Positions 1 through 8,227 of a stretch of 44,189 nucleotides of DNA are shown here, in pieces. The translations under genes were made by a program, and so were the position numbers. Position 1 is the first letter of the stretch. The number at the start of each line of letters is the position of its first letter. Location: contig JAAWRC010000029.1 in the NCBI GenBank assembly GCA_022800815.1, positions 1 to 44,189 on the forward strand, read 5' to 3'. The notes below the pieces were generated by a model. The model did not search any database, was not told the DNA's origin, and saw nothing but the letters and a program-made list of their open reading frames with translations. The DNA is from Lachnospiraceae bacterium (GTDB taxonomy: Bacteria; Bacillota; Clostridia; Lachnospirales; Lachnospiraceae).

Positions 1-321
1 TTCCGTCATGTTAATTTGATTTCTGCTGTCAACAGCCGGATATCCATTTTCTCCAAGGCGATTAACAATACTTCGAATCATTTCCAAATCAGCTATCTTG
101 TTTTCTTCTGCTGCCTTCTTATAAAGATCTATACAGATGTTTATAATTTCTTCTGCATTCTCCTGAGGTTCTTCTGGAATAGCCTGAATATCAATTACTG
201 TTTCCGAAACTGTATCTTCTTCCGGGGGTGCATCGCTGCACCCCGAAACACTAAGCATCAGTAAAAAACTAATTACTACTAAACCACTCTTCCAGAACCA
301 GGCGGTCTTTCTTAACAACAT
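1..321 (-). CDS. Putative lipoprotein, 3' end outside window
   Basis: The first 107 codons of a gene that runs off the left edge. The start at 321 is preceded by AGGAGG with 8 bases of spacing, which decides the start. The N-terminus has two basic residues, a hydrophobic stretch (about residues 12-24) and a lipobox ending SVSGC, so Cys28 should be lipid-modified and the protein anchored outside the membrane. The following residues are acidic and then form likely helices rich in Glu, Lys and Ile. The gene starts inside the 3' end of the penicillin-binding protein gene in another frame (53-bp overlap), so the two are translationally coupled and share one operon. I do not recognise the family with certainty; small lipoproteins of unknown function next to such PBPs occur in clostridia. 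Base composition is AT-rich like the PBP gene. Confidence 0.8.
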   Translation of the reverse strand, partial: MLLRKTAWFWKSGLVVISFLLMLSVSGCSDAPPEEDTVSETVIDIQAIPEEPQENAEEIINICIDLYKKAAEENKIADLEMIRSIVNRLGENGYPAVDSRNQINMTE

Positions 322-2392
322 ATCCACTTCCTCCTCTTCCTTTTACATCTTCTACCATGCTGATAATCAATATAGGACGTTCTACCGTATCTTCTGCTGT
401 AAAAATTGCAAACCATCCTAATTCCGTACCCGAAGTATCATCCTTCGATGCCTTGATTTCTGCCGTACCTGTTTTTCCTGCTAAAAGAATGTCATCCCGA
501 TGGGCTGCATATCCAGTTCCATTAGAATCATTCACAACCTTCTTTGTTCCTTCCAATACACGGCTTGCTGTCTCATTAGAAAAGGCACCCGGAATCCAAT
601 ACTCAGCCACTGCTTCATTCTGATATACCAAATAAAGCTTTATGACATTTCCCTTATTACAGAGAGCAGAATAGATACATGCCATATGTAATGGATTCAC
701 TAAAACCTGCCCTTGACCGTAACCGCTATCGGCTAACTGTATTTCTGTTTCAATTCCCTCTGAATTAGAATACTGCGACTCTGCCATCTTAATCTCAAAT
801 GGCAGTTCCTCATTAAAACCAAGTCCTGTCAAAGAACTTTCCATCTCTTCTGAACCAATCTTTAATGCTGCCTTTGCGAAATAAATATTGTCGGAATATA
901 TCAAGGCATTCTCTAAAATGACTGGTTCATATGCATGGAGTGTTGTTACATGATAGGAACCCCACGATTCATCCTTTTGCCAGCTTAAGCCTACGTTCCC
1001 GTAATCTTCCATTGGATCGATTGCTCCTGATTCCAAGCCGACCGCAGCGGTAATTGGCTTGAATGTAGACCCCGGACACCACACTTGCTGGAACCGATTA
1101 TACATTGGCTTATTCTCATCCTCGTTAAGCGCAGTCCACTGTTCACTGGACAATCCCATAATAAAATCGTTATTGTCATAGGCCGGTGCGCTGACCAAAG
1201 CCAATACCTCTCCGGTATAAGGATTCATGGCCACCGAGCAGCTTTTATCTTCCTTAAACTGTTCGTACAAGGAAATCTGCAAATCGGCATCTATCGTAAG
1301 CTGAATATCCTGCCCATGCTGTACCAAGATACAAGCCAGTTCCTCCTTCTCTTTGCCTTCCGAGTTTACAATGTAAATCCTGCAACCGTTCTGGCCTTTC
1401 AGTTCACTCTCGAACAATCCCTCCATTCCACTTCTGCCGATTACACTATTGGATGTATAGCCTTCTCCTGCATGTTCCTCTAAATCTTCCGCAGTAACAC
1501 TTTGAACATATCCGACCAAATGTGCAGCTGCTTCTCCTAATGGGTATTCACGCACTTCAACATCAGATATCATCACTCCGGGAATCTCCAGCAACTTTTC
1601 ATGCCTTTCATTCTCCTTTAGGACTTCTTCGTCTGGACTGATAGACATTAACTCAATTTCTTCCACTCTTGGAATCGTTTTAATAGGAACAAAAGAATCA
1701 TCCTTTACCCATTTTGCAGACAGTTTCTTTTCTATCGCTTCCGGTGTGATTTCCAATAGTTCTACAATCTGTGCGATTGCTTCCTCTCTGTTTTCCAACT
1801 TGCCCGGAACGATTCCAACCGAAGATGCTGTACCTTTTCTTGCAAGGACACGTCCGTTCCTATCCAGAATTTCTCCTCGTTCTGCCTGTGTAGTGGAAAC
1901 TCTTACTTTATCTGTAGAAGTTAGATTCGGAAAAATCATGGAATCATCCCAAACCAACTGATATCCTTCTTCGTCCTTTAGGAAAAGTGCTTCATTCTCA
2001 AAGCTGATAGTTCCTGCAACTGTATCGAAAGAAGTCTGGTAGGTTACCGTCATTTGCTCCTCATCATATGCAATAATCTGGACAGCCATATTCTGGACTT
2101 CTATACCTTCATAAATAGCTGAATTTCGAGTTACAAAATCCTCCTGACTGACATTTCCCGATGCCTCAATATGTAGCATCGCATACATTTCTTCATACTC
2201 CTGTTTTGGAATATGATCCATGTACTCCACCAGAAGTTCTTCCGGTGTCCTCCAGGCATTTTCCTTTGTTGCCAACATTCCTGCCACACATACTACAGAA
2301 ATTACCGCAGCTATTCCTATAACAGCAATCGCAATCCATAGGAGCCTGCTTCTTGTTTTCTTTCGCCTGTTTCTGCTTTTTCCTTTCTTCAT
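269..2392 (-). CDS. MecA/PbpC-like class B penicillin-binding protein
   Basis: A transpeptidase that cross-links peptidoglycan outside the membrane. The 707-aa protein has a basic N-terminus, one membrane segment (about 17-41), an NTF2-like MecA_N-type domain (about 46-160), a PBP dimerisation domain (about 168-350) and a transpeptidase domain. The active-site motifs are all present: S442-TFK, S500-DN and K640-TGT. Several blocks (WQKDESWG, SDNIYFA, LADSGYGQGQ) resemble those I remember from staphylococcal PBP2a (MecA) and B. subtilis PbpC, but this protein keeps KTG where MecA has KSG. I chose the start at 2392 because GGAGG lies 5 bases upstream of it; a start at 2404 would put that ribosome binding site inside the gene. 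Three BlaI/MecI-like operators lie upstream, suggesting induction by beta-lactams. The gene is AT-rich compared with its neighbours, which suggests transfer. Whether it confers resistance cannot be read from sequence. Confidence 0.9.
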   Translation of the reverse strand: MKKGKSRNRRKKTRSRLLWIAIAVIGIAAVISVVCVAGMLATKENAWRTPEELLVEYMDHIPKQEYEEMYAMLHIEASGNVSQEDFVTRNSAIYEGIEVQNMAVQIIAYDEEQMTVTYQTSFDTVAGTISFENEALFLKDEEGYQLVWDDSMIFPNLTSTDKVRVSTTQAERGEILDRNGRVLARKGTASSVGIVPGKLENREEAIAQIVELLEITPEAIEKKLSAKWVKDDSFVPIKTIPRVEEIELMSISPDEEVLKENERHEKLLEIPGVMISDVEVREYPLGEAAAHLVGYVQSVTAEDLEEHAGEGYTSNSVIGRSGMEGLFESELKGQNGCRIYIVNSEGKEKEELACILVQHGQDIQLTIDADLQISLYEQFKEDKSCSVAMNPYTGEVLALVSAPAYDNNDFIMGLSSEQWTALNEDENKPMYNRFQQVWCPGSTFKPITAAVGLESGAIDPMEDYGNVGLSWQKDESWGSYHVTTLHAYEPVILENALIYSDNIYFAKAALKIGSEEMESSLTGLGFNEELPFEIKMAESQYSNSEGIETEIQLADSGYGQGQVLVNPLHMACIYSALCNKGNVIKLYLVYQNEAVAEYWIPGAFSNETASRVLEGTKKVVNDSNGTGYAAHRDDILLAGKTGTAEIKASKDDTSGTELGWFAIFTAEDTVERPILIISMVEDVKGRGGSGYVVKKDRLVLEEWFSSN

Positions 2393-2465
2393 ATTGACCT
2401 CCATTCATTTTGCTTTGCTGATATGGTCATATTCTATTTTCAATGTACACTATATCCTCAGAATA

Positions 2466-2478
2466 TTACATTTGTAAG
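2466..2478. promoter_or_regulatory. BlaI/MecI-like operator, copy 1 (leader)
   Basis: TTACA-TT-TGTAA inverted repeat followed by GATTT, located in the 5' leader of the PBP gene. It matches the TTACA-N2-TGTAA core known for BlaI/MecI repressors and the two other copies upstream. Confidence 0.65.
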
Positions 2479-2542
2479 ATTTTTGGGTAAAAAATTTCTC
2501 TTTGATGGGTATATCGTACTATACATTCCTCCTTTCCTTTTA

Positions 2543-2555
2543 TTACATGTGTAAG
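2543..2555. promoter_or_regulatory. BlaI/MecI-like operator, copy 2 (leader)
   Basis: TTACA-TG-TGTAA, perfect 5-bp arms, followed by GATTT as in the other copies. It lies downstream of the predicted transcription start, so a bound repressor would block elongation. Confidence 0.7.
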
Positions 2556-2603
2556 ATTTCGTAACAAAAAAATATCGCCCGAACTTCTGCTGCACTTGTG
2601 TAA

Positions 2604-2632
2604 ATATTACATCAGTAAGATTTAAAAGTCAA
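2604..2632 (-). promoter_or_regulatory. Sigma-A promoter of the PBP operon
   Basis: On the minus strand TTGACT (2627-2632), a 17-bp spacer and TAATAT (2604-2609). The third operator lies in the spacer and overlaps the -10 box, a layout expected for repression. The predicted leader before the PBP start is about 200 bases. Confidence 0.75.
2607..2619. promoter_or_regulatory. BlaI/MecI-like operator, copy 3 (promoter)
   Basis: TTACA-TC-AGTAA followed by GATTT, one mismatch from the other two copies. It overlaps the -10 box of the PBP promoter. No BlaI or BlaR gene is visible in the window; it would have to lie beyond the left edge or elsewhere. Confidence 0.65.
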
Positions 2633-2646
2633 GTTATCTTTATATA

Positions 2647-2710
2647 AAAAGGCTTCTGCCGGTAAGTATCATACATTTTCGCAAAAGTGATACCTTTTAG
2701 CAAAAGCCTA
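2647..2710 (-). terminator. Long terminator-like hairpin between rlmD and the PBP operon
   Basis: On the minus strand AGGCTTTTGC pairs with GCAGAAGCCT (one G-T pair) and an inner arm GGTATCA pairs imperfectly with TGATACTTACC. The outer arm runs straight into CCTTTTTTATATA. It fits a factor-independent terminator for rlmD and insulates the PBP promoter. The rest of 2711-2824 holds nothing I recognise. Confidence 0.6.
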
Positions 2711-2824
2711 TTATTCAGCAGAGTCTCAAAACACCCCACTGTTTTAATATTCAAATGTTTCATTCAAAAGACCTGAAAACACACATTCATTTTCTCCCCT
2801 TAATATCCTACAAACCGCAGAAAA

Positions 2825-4240
2825 TCAAGGTTTCTTTGAAAGCAGACAAACGGTTTCAATATTCGCCGTACCCGGGAACATGTCGACGCAGCACGCACGC
2901 TGCACCTGGTAGCCGGCGGCGGCAAATTCCTTCAGATCCCTCGCCAAGGAGGTGGGCTTACAGCTGACGTACACGATCCGTTCCACGCCGTATGCCAGGA
3001 TCTTGGGAAGGGCCTTTGGATGGATCCCTTCCCTGGGCGGATCCAACACGATTAACTCCGGCCTTTCCTTGATGGAGTCCAGCGTCTTTAACACGTCGCC
3101 CGCCAGGAACTCACAGTTGCGAAGGCCGTTTAAATCGGCGTTTTCCCTGGCGGCGGCGACGGCTTCCTCCACGATCTCCACGCCGATCACCTTTTTGGCC
3201 ACGGGCGCCAGCACCTGTGCGATCGTGCCCGTTCCACTGTAGAGGTCATAGATCAGCCCATCCCCCGCCTCCCCGGCGTAGTCCCTGACCGTCCGGTAAA
3301 GGACCTCCGCCCCGGAGGAATTGGTCTGAAAAAAGGAAAAGGGCGTGATCTTGAAGCGGAGCCCCAGAAGCTCCTCGAAAAAAAAGTCCTGCCCGTGCAG
3401 CACCGTGGTTCTATCGCTTCGCACCACGTCTGCCGGACTGTCATTTCTCATGTGAAGAACCCCCGCCAGCCTTCCTTTCAGGGGAATGGACCGCACCATG
3501 CTGGCAAAACGATTGAGAAATTTCTCTTCGCTCTCCATCTCTCCCGTCTGTCCGCTCGTCACCAGGGCCGTCAAAATCTCTCCCGTTTTCCATCCCTTCC
3601 GAATCAGCAGATGACGCAGATAGCCCTCGTGTTTCATTTTCCGGTAAAAAGACAACCCCTCTTCTCTGCAAAGCTCCAGGGTTTCCGTGAGGATCTTCTG
3701 AAAATCTTCGTCCGCAATCCTGCAGTCCTCCACCGTCACAATGTCATGAAAACTTCCCCGCTTATGCATTCCCAAAGTCAGCGGACCGTCCTTTACCGCA
3801 TCTCCAAAAGAGTATTCCATCTTGTTTCGATAAGAAAAAACAAGAGGACTTCCGGCGATCCCCTCAAACACGGAACCGGGACAATATTCCCCGATCAGCT
3901 TTCTCACCATCCCCTCCTTCAGCTTCAGCTGTTCTTCATAGGGAAGCGACTGATAACTGCAACCGCCGCAGACACCAAAATGCGGGCAGAAATTCTCCTC
4001 CGTTTCCAGAGACGAGACTTCCAGAACTTCAAGAAGCCTCCCCTCCCATCTTCCGCTTCGGTGCTTTCCGGCCACCGCACGGATCTTCTGACCCGGAAGC
4101 GTCCGCTTTACCAGGACTGCCTCCCCCTCCACGTGCAGGAGCCCCCTGTCGGGAAAATTCAAATCCTCCACCACGCCCTCAAAAATCTCGCCCTTTTTCA
4201 TTTCGTTCCCTAACCCCTTGTCTGTCCAAATTTTTCGCAT
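2825..4240 (-). CDS. rlmD: 23S rRNA (uracil-C5)-methyltransferase, RlmD/TrmA family
   Basis: Uses S-adenosylmethionine to methylate C5 of a uridine in 23S rRNA. The 471-aa protein starts with a TRAM RNA-binding domain (about 14-75), followed by four cysteines for a [4Fe-4S] cluster (C85, C91, C94, C173). The C-terminal Rossmann domain has the SAM motif DLYSGTGT (332-339), the DPPREG motif (400-405) and the catalytic Cys427 in VSCKP. Clostridia often carry several TrmA-family paralogs, so the exact target (U1939 or U747) is uncertain. An internal Met at 4201 also has a ribosome binding site (AGGGA) and may be the true start; the first start has AAGGA at 10 bases. It is transcribed alone towards the PBP operon and ends before a strong hairpin. 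Confidence 0.85.
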   Translation of the reverse strand: MRKIWTDKGLGNEMKKGEIFEGVVEDLNFPDRGLLHVEGEAVLVKRTLPGQKIRAVAGKHRSGRWEGRLLEVLEVSSLETEENFCPHFGVCGGCSYQSLPYEEQLKLKEGMVRKLIGEYCPGSVFEGIAGSPLVFSYRNKMEYSFGDAVKDGPLTLGMHKRGSFHDIVTVEDCRIADEDFQKILTETLELCREEGLSFYRKMKHEGYLRHLLIRKGWKTGEILTALVTSGQTGEMESEEKFLNRFASMVRSIPLKGRLAGVLHMRNDSPADVVRSDRTTVLHGQDFFFEELLGLRFKITPFSFFQTNSSGAEVLYRTVRDYAGEAGDGLIYDLYSGTGTIAQVLAPVAKKVIGVEIVEEAVAAARENADLNGLRNCEFLAGDVLKTLDSIKERPELIVLDPPREGIHPKALPKILAYGVERIVYVSCKPTSLARDLKEFAAAGYQVQRACCVDMFPGTANIETVCLLSKKP

Positions 4241-4348
4241 TTTCTGCGGTTCCTTTTGTAAGCCGCCGTCCCCAAAGACTCCGCATCCGGCCCCCCTTCA
4301 GGTCTGTCGGGCGCCCCGCAGCCGCTGGCTAAAGTCGTAACAGAAGAA

Positions 4349-4366
4349 GGCTGCCCTGCGGCAGCC
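4349..4366 (-). terminator. Terminator after the small membrane protein gene
   Basis: GGCTGCC-CTGC-GGCAGCC, a perfect 7-bp stem. On the minus strand it is followed by TTCTTCTGTT. It lies 46 bases past the stop of the upstream gene. Confidence 0.6.
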
Positions 4367-4411
4367 TCCTGACATTTCTTTCAGACGAAAGCCCTCATTT
4401 CCCCCGAAGGC

Positions 4412-4711
4412 TTATTCAAAAGCCTCCTCCTCGGCCTTGGAAATGCTCTCGGATTCTTCCCCGGGTTCTCCGTCCTCGTCATCAAAAAAATCATCGTCGA
4501 AATCGTCCTCGAAGTCCTCTTCGAAATCTTCCAGATAATCCGGCGTAAAGAACCGATACACGGCGTATGCAATCCCGGCCACGGCAGCCACCGCACCAAC
4601 GATCGCCAGCACCCAAAGGACCTTGCTCTTCTTCTCCTCCTGCTTCTCGCTCTTGCGGATCAGCTCGTTCAGTTTGCTCGTGCTCAAGATTTCTTCCAGC
4701 TTTTTATTCAT
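4412..4711 (-). CDS. Small membrane protein with acidic tail, function unknown
   Basis: A 99-aa protein with a charged, helical N-terminus (about 1-28), one membrane segment of Val/Ala/Ile (about 31-53) and a tail made almost only of Asp, Glu, Phe and Ser. I chose the ATG at 4711, which has AAGGA at about 9 bases; an upstream TTG would extend it by seven residues. With Lys/Arg before the membrane span and the acidic part after it, the positive-inside rule puts the tail outside the cell. It has its own extended -10 promoter and its own terminator. I do not recognise a function; similar single-span acidic proteins are common and uncharacterised in clostridia. Confidence 0.65.
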   Translation of the reverse strand: MNKKLEEILSTSKLNELIRKSEKQEEKKSKVLWVLAIVGAVAAVAGIAYAVYRFFTPDYLEDFEEDFEDDFDDDFFDDEDGEPGEESESISKAEEEAFE

Positions 4712-4752
4712 ATCCACACGTCCTTTCTGCAAAACCTTTACATTTTGCAGTT

Positions 4753-4761
4753 ATTATATCA
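4753..4761 (-). promoter_or_regulatory. Extended -10 promoter of the small membrane protein gene
   Basis: On the minus strand TGATATAAT (extended -10), with no good -35 box 17 bp upstream. It lies between pcrA and the small gene, so the latter need not depend on read-through. Confidence 0.5.
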
Positions 4762-4807
4762 CTATTCTTTCCATTTTACTATCGAAATTTTCCAGATTAT
4801 AATAATT

Positions 4808-7171
4808 TTATATTTTTTCCAGCTTTGCAAAGGTCGCATACATCCGCTTCTGCCCGGCCCGGTCAAATTCCACCGTCACCTCAAAATCCTTCTTTTGTTC
4901 CGTGATCCTCGAAACCACGCCCTCGCCGAACTTCACGTGCCGGACCCGGTCTCCTTCGCCGTAAGAAAGCGACTTCGCCTTTGTGACGGTAAACTGCTTT
5001 CCCATGTAGGCCTCCTTCACGCCGGCGCCCAAGGAAACGCTCTTTCCGTATCTGGCCGCCGGAGCCGTCCAAGGCCGGTAAGGCTTCCGCCTCTCCTCCT
5101 CCGGCTCCCACAGTTTTGCTCCCGGGGAGCTTTTCCCCGAAAACTCAAACACGTCATCCGACAGCACTCCCGGCCCGTTGCCAGGATCCGGAGCTCTGTC
5201 ATTCCACCGACCGAAAGAAAACAGGGGGGAACTCTCCTCCCGCCTGAGGCATTCCGGCGGAATCTCCTTCACAAATCTGGAGGGAACGAAGAACCGGTTT
5301 TCCCCCCTTACCATCCGCTGCCTGGCACAGGTGAGCACCAGCCGCTTCATCGCCCGGGTGATCCCCACGTAGCAGAGACGCCTCTCCTCCTCCACCTCCT
5401 CCGGTTCCCCGGAGCTTATGGACATGATGCCCGGAAAAAGTCCCTCCTCCATGCCTGTCAGATACACCTGCGGAAACTCCAGCCCCTTGGCGCTATGGAG
5501 GGTCATGAGCGTCACCCGGTCCTCGGAATCCCCCATGGAATCCACGTCGGCGACCAAGGCCACCTCCTCCAGAAATCCCCTCAGGGTCGGTCTCTCCTCA
5601 CTACCCTCCAGGCTTTCCTCGTAGGCGACCGCCTTGTTCTTCAGCTCATCAATATTCTCAAGCCTGGTCTCCGCCTCCACTGTATCCTCCCGCTCTAGCT
5701 CCTCCCGGTATCCGGTATCCGTCAGGATATCATCAATCAGGTCTGCGATGGAGCAGTAGGACAGCTTGCTTTTCAGAACCTGAATCTGGTCCACGAAGGC
5801 CCGAATCTTTCCGGCCGCCCGTCCGATGCCGGGGATCCTCTCCGTCAGGCGGCAAGCCTCGTAAAAGCTCTTCCCATTGACTTCCGCATAGGTCATCAGC
5901 TTCCCCACGCTGGCCGCCCCGATGCCCCGCTTCGGCACGTTGATGATCCGCTGGACCGCCAGGTCGTCCAGGCCATTCTCAATGGTCTTTAAATAACAGA
6001 GAATGTCCTTGATCTCCTTCCTCTGGTAGAAATTGACACCGCCCACCAGGCGGTAGGGAATCCCCCGGTTCACACACCGCTCCTCCAAAAGACGGGACTG
6101 GACGTTGGTGCGGTAGAGCAGGGCGAAATCCGCATACCTGGCACCGCCCCGGACGCACCCCAGAATGTCCTCCGTTATGGCGTCCGCTTCCTCGTAGGCG
6201 CTGTCATACTGGCGAAACAGGACCGGCTCTCCCTCTCCGCTCTCCGTCCAGAGGGTCTTGTCCTTCCGCCCTGCGTTGTTGCGTATCACGCCGTTGGCCG
6301 CACACAGGATGTTCCCCGTGGAGCGGTAATTCTGCTCCAGCCGGATGACCTTCGCCTCCGGAAACACCTGCTCGAAACCCAGAATGTTCTGGATGTTGGC
6401 TCCCCTGAAGCTGTAAATGGACTGGTCGTCGTCCCCCACCACGCAGAGATTCCGGTATTTGGAGGACAGCAGGGCAATCAGCCGGAACTGGGCCGTATTG
6501 GTGTCCTGGTACTCGTCCACCATGATGTAGCGGAACCTTTCCTGATAGTGATCCAGCACCTGCGGATTCACCTGGAACAGCTCCACCGTTTTCATGATCA
6601 GATCATCAAAATCCAGTGCGTCATTCTTCTTTAGCTGTGCCTGATACTCCCTGTACGCCTCCGCCGTCTTCCTCCGGGAAAAATCCCAGTCCGACTGAGC
6701 GGCAAAGTCCTCCGCCGTGACCAGCTCGTTCTTGCAGGCGGAGATGGCGGACAAAAGCGCCTTCTCCTTATACTGCCTCGGATCAAAATTCAGTTTCTTG
6801 ATCACCTGGCGCATCAGCGTCTTCTGGTCGTCGCCGTCATAGATCGTAAAATCCGTCGTATATCCCAGGCATTCGATATGGCGCCTCAAGATCCGGACGC
6901 AGGCCGAGTGAAAGGTGGACACCCACACGCCGGAGGCCCCGTATTCCACCATCCGGTCCACCCGCTCCCGCATCTCCCCGGCCGCCTTGTTGGTAAAGGT
7001 GATGGCCAGGATGTTCCAGGGATTTACCTGGCACTCCTCGATCAGATAAGCGATCCGGTGGGTCAGCGCCCTGGTCTTTCCCGAACCGGCTCCCGCCAGC
7101 ACGAGGAGCGGCCCCTCCGTCGTCTCCACGGCCTCCCTCTGCATGGGATTTAATGCATCGTAACTGTTCAT
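4808..7171 (-). CDS. pcrA: ATP-dependent DNA helicase PcrA/UvrD
   Basis: A superfamily 1A 3'-5' DNA helicase for repair and for removing recombinase or stalled RNA polymerase from DNA. The 787-aa protein has the Q motif near the start (LNPMQREAV), Walker A AGAGSGKT (26-33), the DEYQDTN motif II, the GDDDQSIYSFRGA motif III, and a later VTLMTLHSAKGLEF block (motif V). The C-terminal ~50 residues (GDRVRHVKFGEGVV onward) form the Tudor-like domain that in PcrA binds RNA polymerase. Length and order are normal for the family. GAGG lies 8 bases before the start. It follows the SPFH gene by 55 bases on the same strand, so read-through from the pspA promoter is possible. Confidence 0.95.
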   Translation of the reverse strand: MNSYDALNPMQREAVETTEGPLLVLAGAGSGKTRALTHRIAYLIEECQVNPWNILAITFTNKAAGEMRERVDRMVEYGASGVWVSTFHSACVRILRRHIECLGYTTDFTIYDGDDQKTLMRQVIKKLNFDPRQYKEKALLSAISACKNELVTAEDFAAQSDWDFSRRKTAEAYREYQAQLKKNDALDFDDLIMKTVELFQVNPQVLDHYQERFRYIMVDEYQDTNTAQFRLIALLSSKYRNLCVVGDDDQSIYSFRGANIQNILGFEQVFPEAKVIRLEQNYRSTGNILCAANGVIRNNAGRKDKTLWTESGEGEPVLFRQYDSAYEEADAITEDILGCVRGGARYADFALLYRTNVQSRLLEERCVNRGIPYRLVGGVNFYQRKEIKDILCYLKTIENGLDDLAVQRIINVPKRGIGAASVGKLMTYAEVNGKSFYEACRLTERIPGIGRAAGKIRAFVDQIQVLKSKLSYCSIADLIDDILTDTGYREELEREDTVEAETRLENIDELKNKAVAYEESLEGSEERPTLRGFLEEVALVADVDSMGDSEDRVTLMTLHSAKGLEFPQVYLTGMEEGLFPGIMSISSGEPEEVEEERRLCYVGITRAMKRLVLTCARQRMVRGENRFFVPSRFVKEIPPECLRREESSPLFSFGRWNDRAPDPGNGPGVLSDDVFEFSGKSSPGAKLWEPEEERRKPYRPWTAPAARYGKSVSLGAGVKEAYMGKQFTVTKAKSLSYGEGDRVRHVKFGEGVVSRITEQKKDFEVTVEFDRAGQKRMYATFAKLEKI

Positions 7172-7226
7172 TTCCGTATCCTCTCATCCCAGACAGGCGG
7201 CCCCGGCTCCCATGTAAGCGGGAAAA

Positions 7227-8189
7227 TCAGAGCTTCTGCCCGCAGTTGGGGCAAAAATTGGCCCCTCCGGTCTTTGTCCCGCAGTTGGGGCAAAAATTGG
7301 GCTTCTGCCCGTTTCCCATCTGACCGCCAGGCTGACCGGCCCATCCGGTCTGCCCCATCTGCTCCGCCATCTGCCGTCCCATCATCATCCCCATCTGCAT
7401 GCCCGCCATGTCCGCAGCCATGCGGCCGCCCGCACCGCCTCTCGCCATGGCGTCCGTCATGGCCATCTGCTGGTACCGGCCCATGTCGCCGACCATGCTG
7501 TGGGAAGCGGCCTTCGTGATCATCTTCTGCACCCCTTCCGGGTAGGAGACGCTCTGGATGGAAAATCCCGTGATGGCGATGCCAAACTTCCGCATCTCCA
7601 TGTCCAAGTCCGTGCAGATACCCCGCCCGATGTCCGAGGCGTTGGCCTGCAGGTTGAACATGTCCTTCCCCTCCCTGGAAATCCATTTCATCAGCAGGGG
7701 ATCCAGTCCGGAAAGCACCCGCTCCTTCACGTCGTCTACCGCATACTGTTCCTTAATGCCCGCCACCTTGTCGATCAAGGCCATATGGTCGGAAACCCGG
7801 CAGGCAAAGGTGCCGAACGCCCGAATCGGAAGCCCGCCGGGAAGTCCCGGGGCCGGAAGATTCACCGCATTCTTCGTCCCCCATTTCACCGTGAACTCCT
7901 TCGTGTTGATAAACAGCACTTCCGCCCGTATCCCGCTGTTGAATCCAAATTTAAAGCCCTTTAGCGTAGAAAGGAAGGGAATAATGTCGGATTCGATATC
8001 GAAGCTTCCCTCATCCCGGAATACACCCTCCACCTTTCCATTGTACATAAAAATAGCGTCCTGACCGGGACGGATCACCAGGCGGCTTCCCTTTTTGATC
8101 TCGTCATTCTTCCATTTCCAGAAAATAATGTCGTCCCGGTACTCCTGCCATTCCACCACGTTGGCCATCTGGCCTCCAAAAAGTCCCAT
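7227..8189 (-). CDS. SPFH-domain protein with two C-terminal zinc ribbons (YdjI-like)
   Basis: A 320-aa protein of the YdjI type, known in B. subtilis as the partner that brings PspA to the membrane. The N-terminal ~220 residues are the SPFH (band 7) domain. Then comes a Met/Gly/Ala/Gln-rich linker with repeated short motifs (about 225-290). The end carries two zinc-ribbon half-sites, each with a CPNCG core, 13 residues apart. No membrane span is visible, so it is probably cytoplasmic and binds membrane peripherally. GAGG lies about 9 bases before the start. It follows the PspA gene by 38 bases and is surely cotranscribed with it. The pairing supports a membrane-stress role; the stress sensed is unknown. 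Confidence 0.85.
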   Translation of the reverse strand: MGLFGGQMANVVEWQEYRDDIIFWKWKNDEIKKGSRLVIRPGQDAIFMYNGKVEGVFRDEGSFDIESDIIPFLSTLKGFKFGFNSGIRAEVLFINTKEFTVKWGTKNAVNLPAPGLPGGLPIRAFGTFACRVSDHMALIDKVAGIKEQYAVDDVKERVLSGLDPLLMKWISREGKDMFNLQANASDIGRGICTDLDMEMRKFGIAITGFSIQSVSYPEGVQKMITKAASHSMVGDMGRYQQMAMTDAMARGGAGGRMAADMAGMQMGMMMGRQMAEQMGQTGWAGQPGGQMGNGQKPNFCPNCGTKTGGANFCPNCGQKL

Positions 8190-8227
8190 GTTCCGCTCCT
8201 CTCAACCGTTCTTCCCGTCTCGCTCCG

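Noticed and set aside
16-264. Plus-strand reading frame of 82 codons
   Set aside because: It lies opposite the lipoprotein gene, which has a clear signal peptide and ribosome binding site; the plus-strand frame has neither.
2393-2404. Earlier start for the PBP gene
   Set aside because: The first four codons contain the GGAGG that serves the next ATG.
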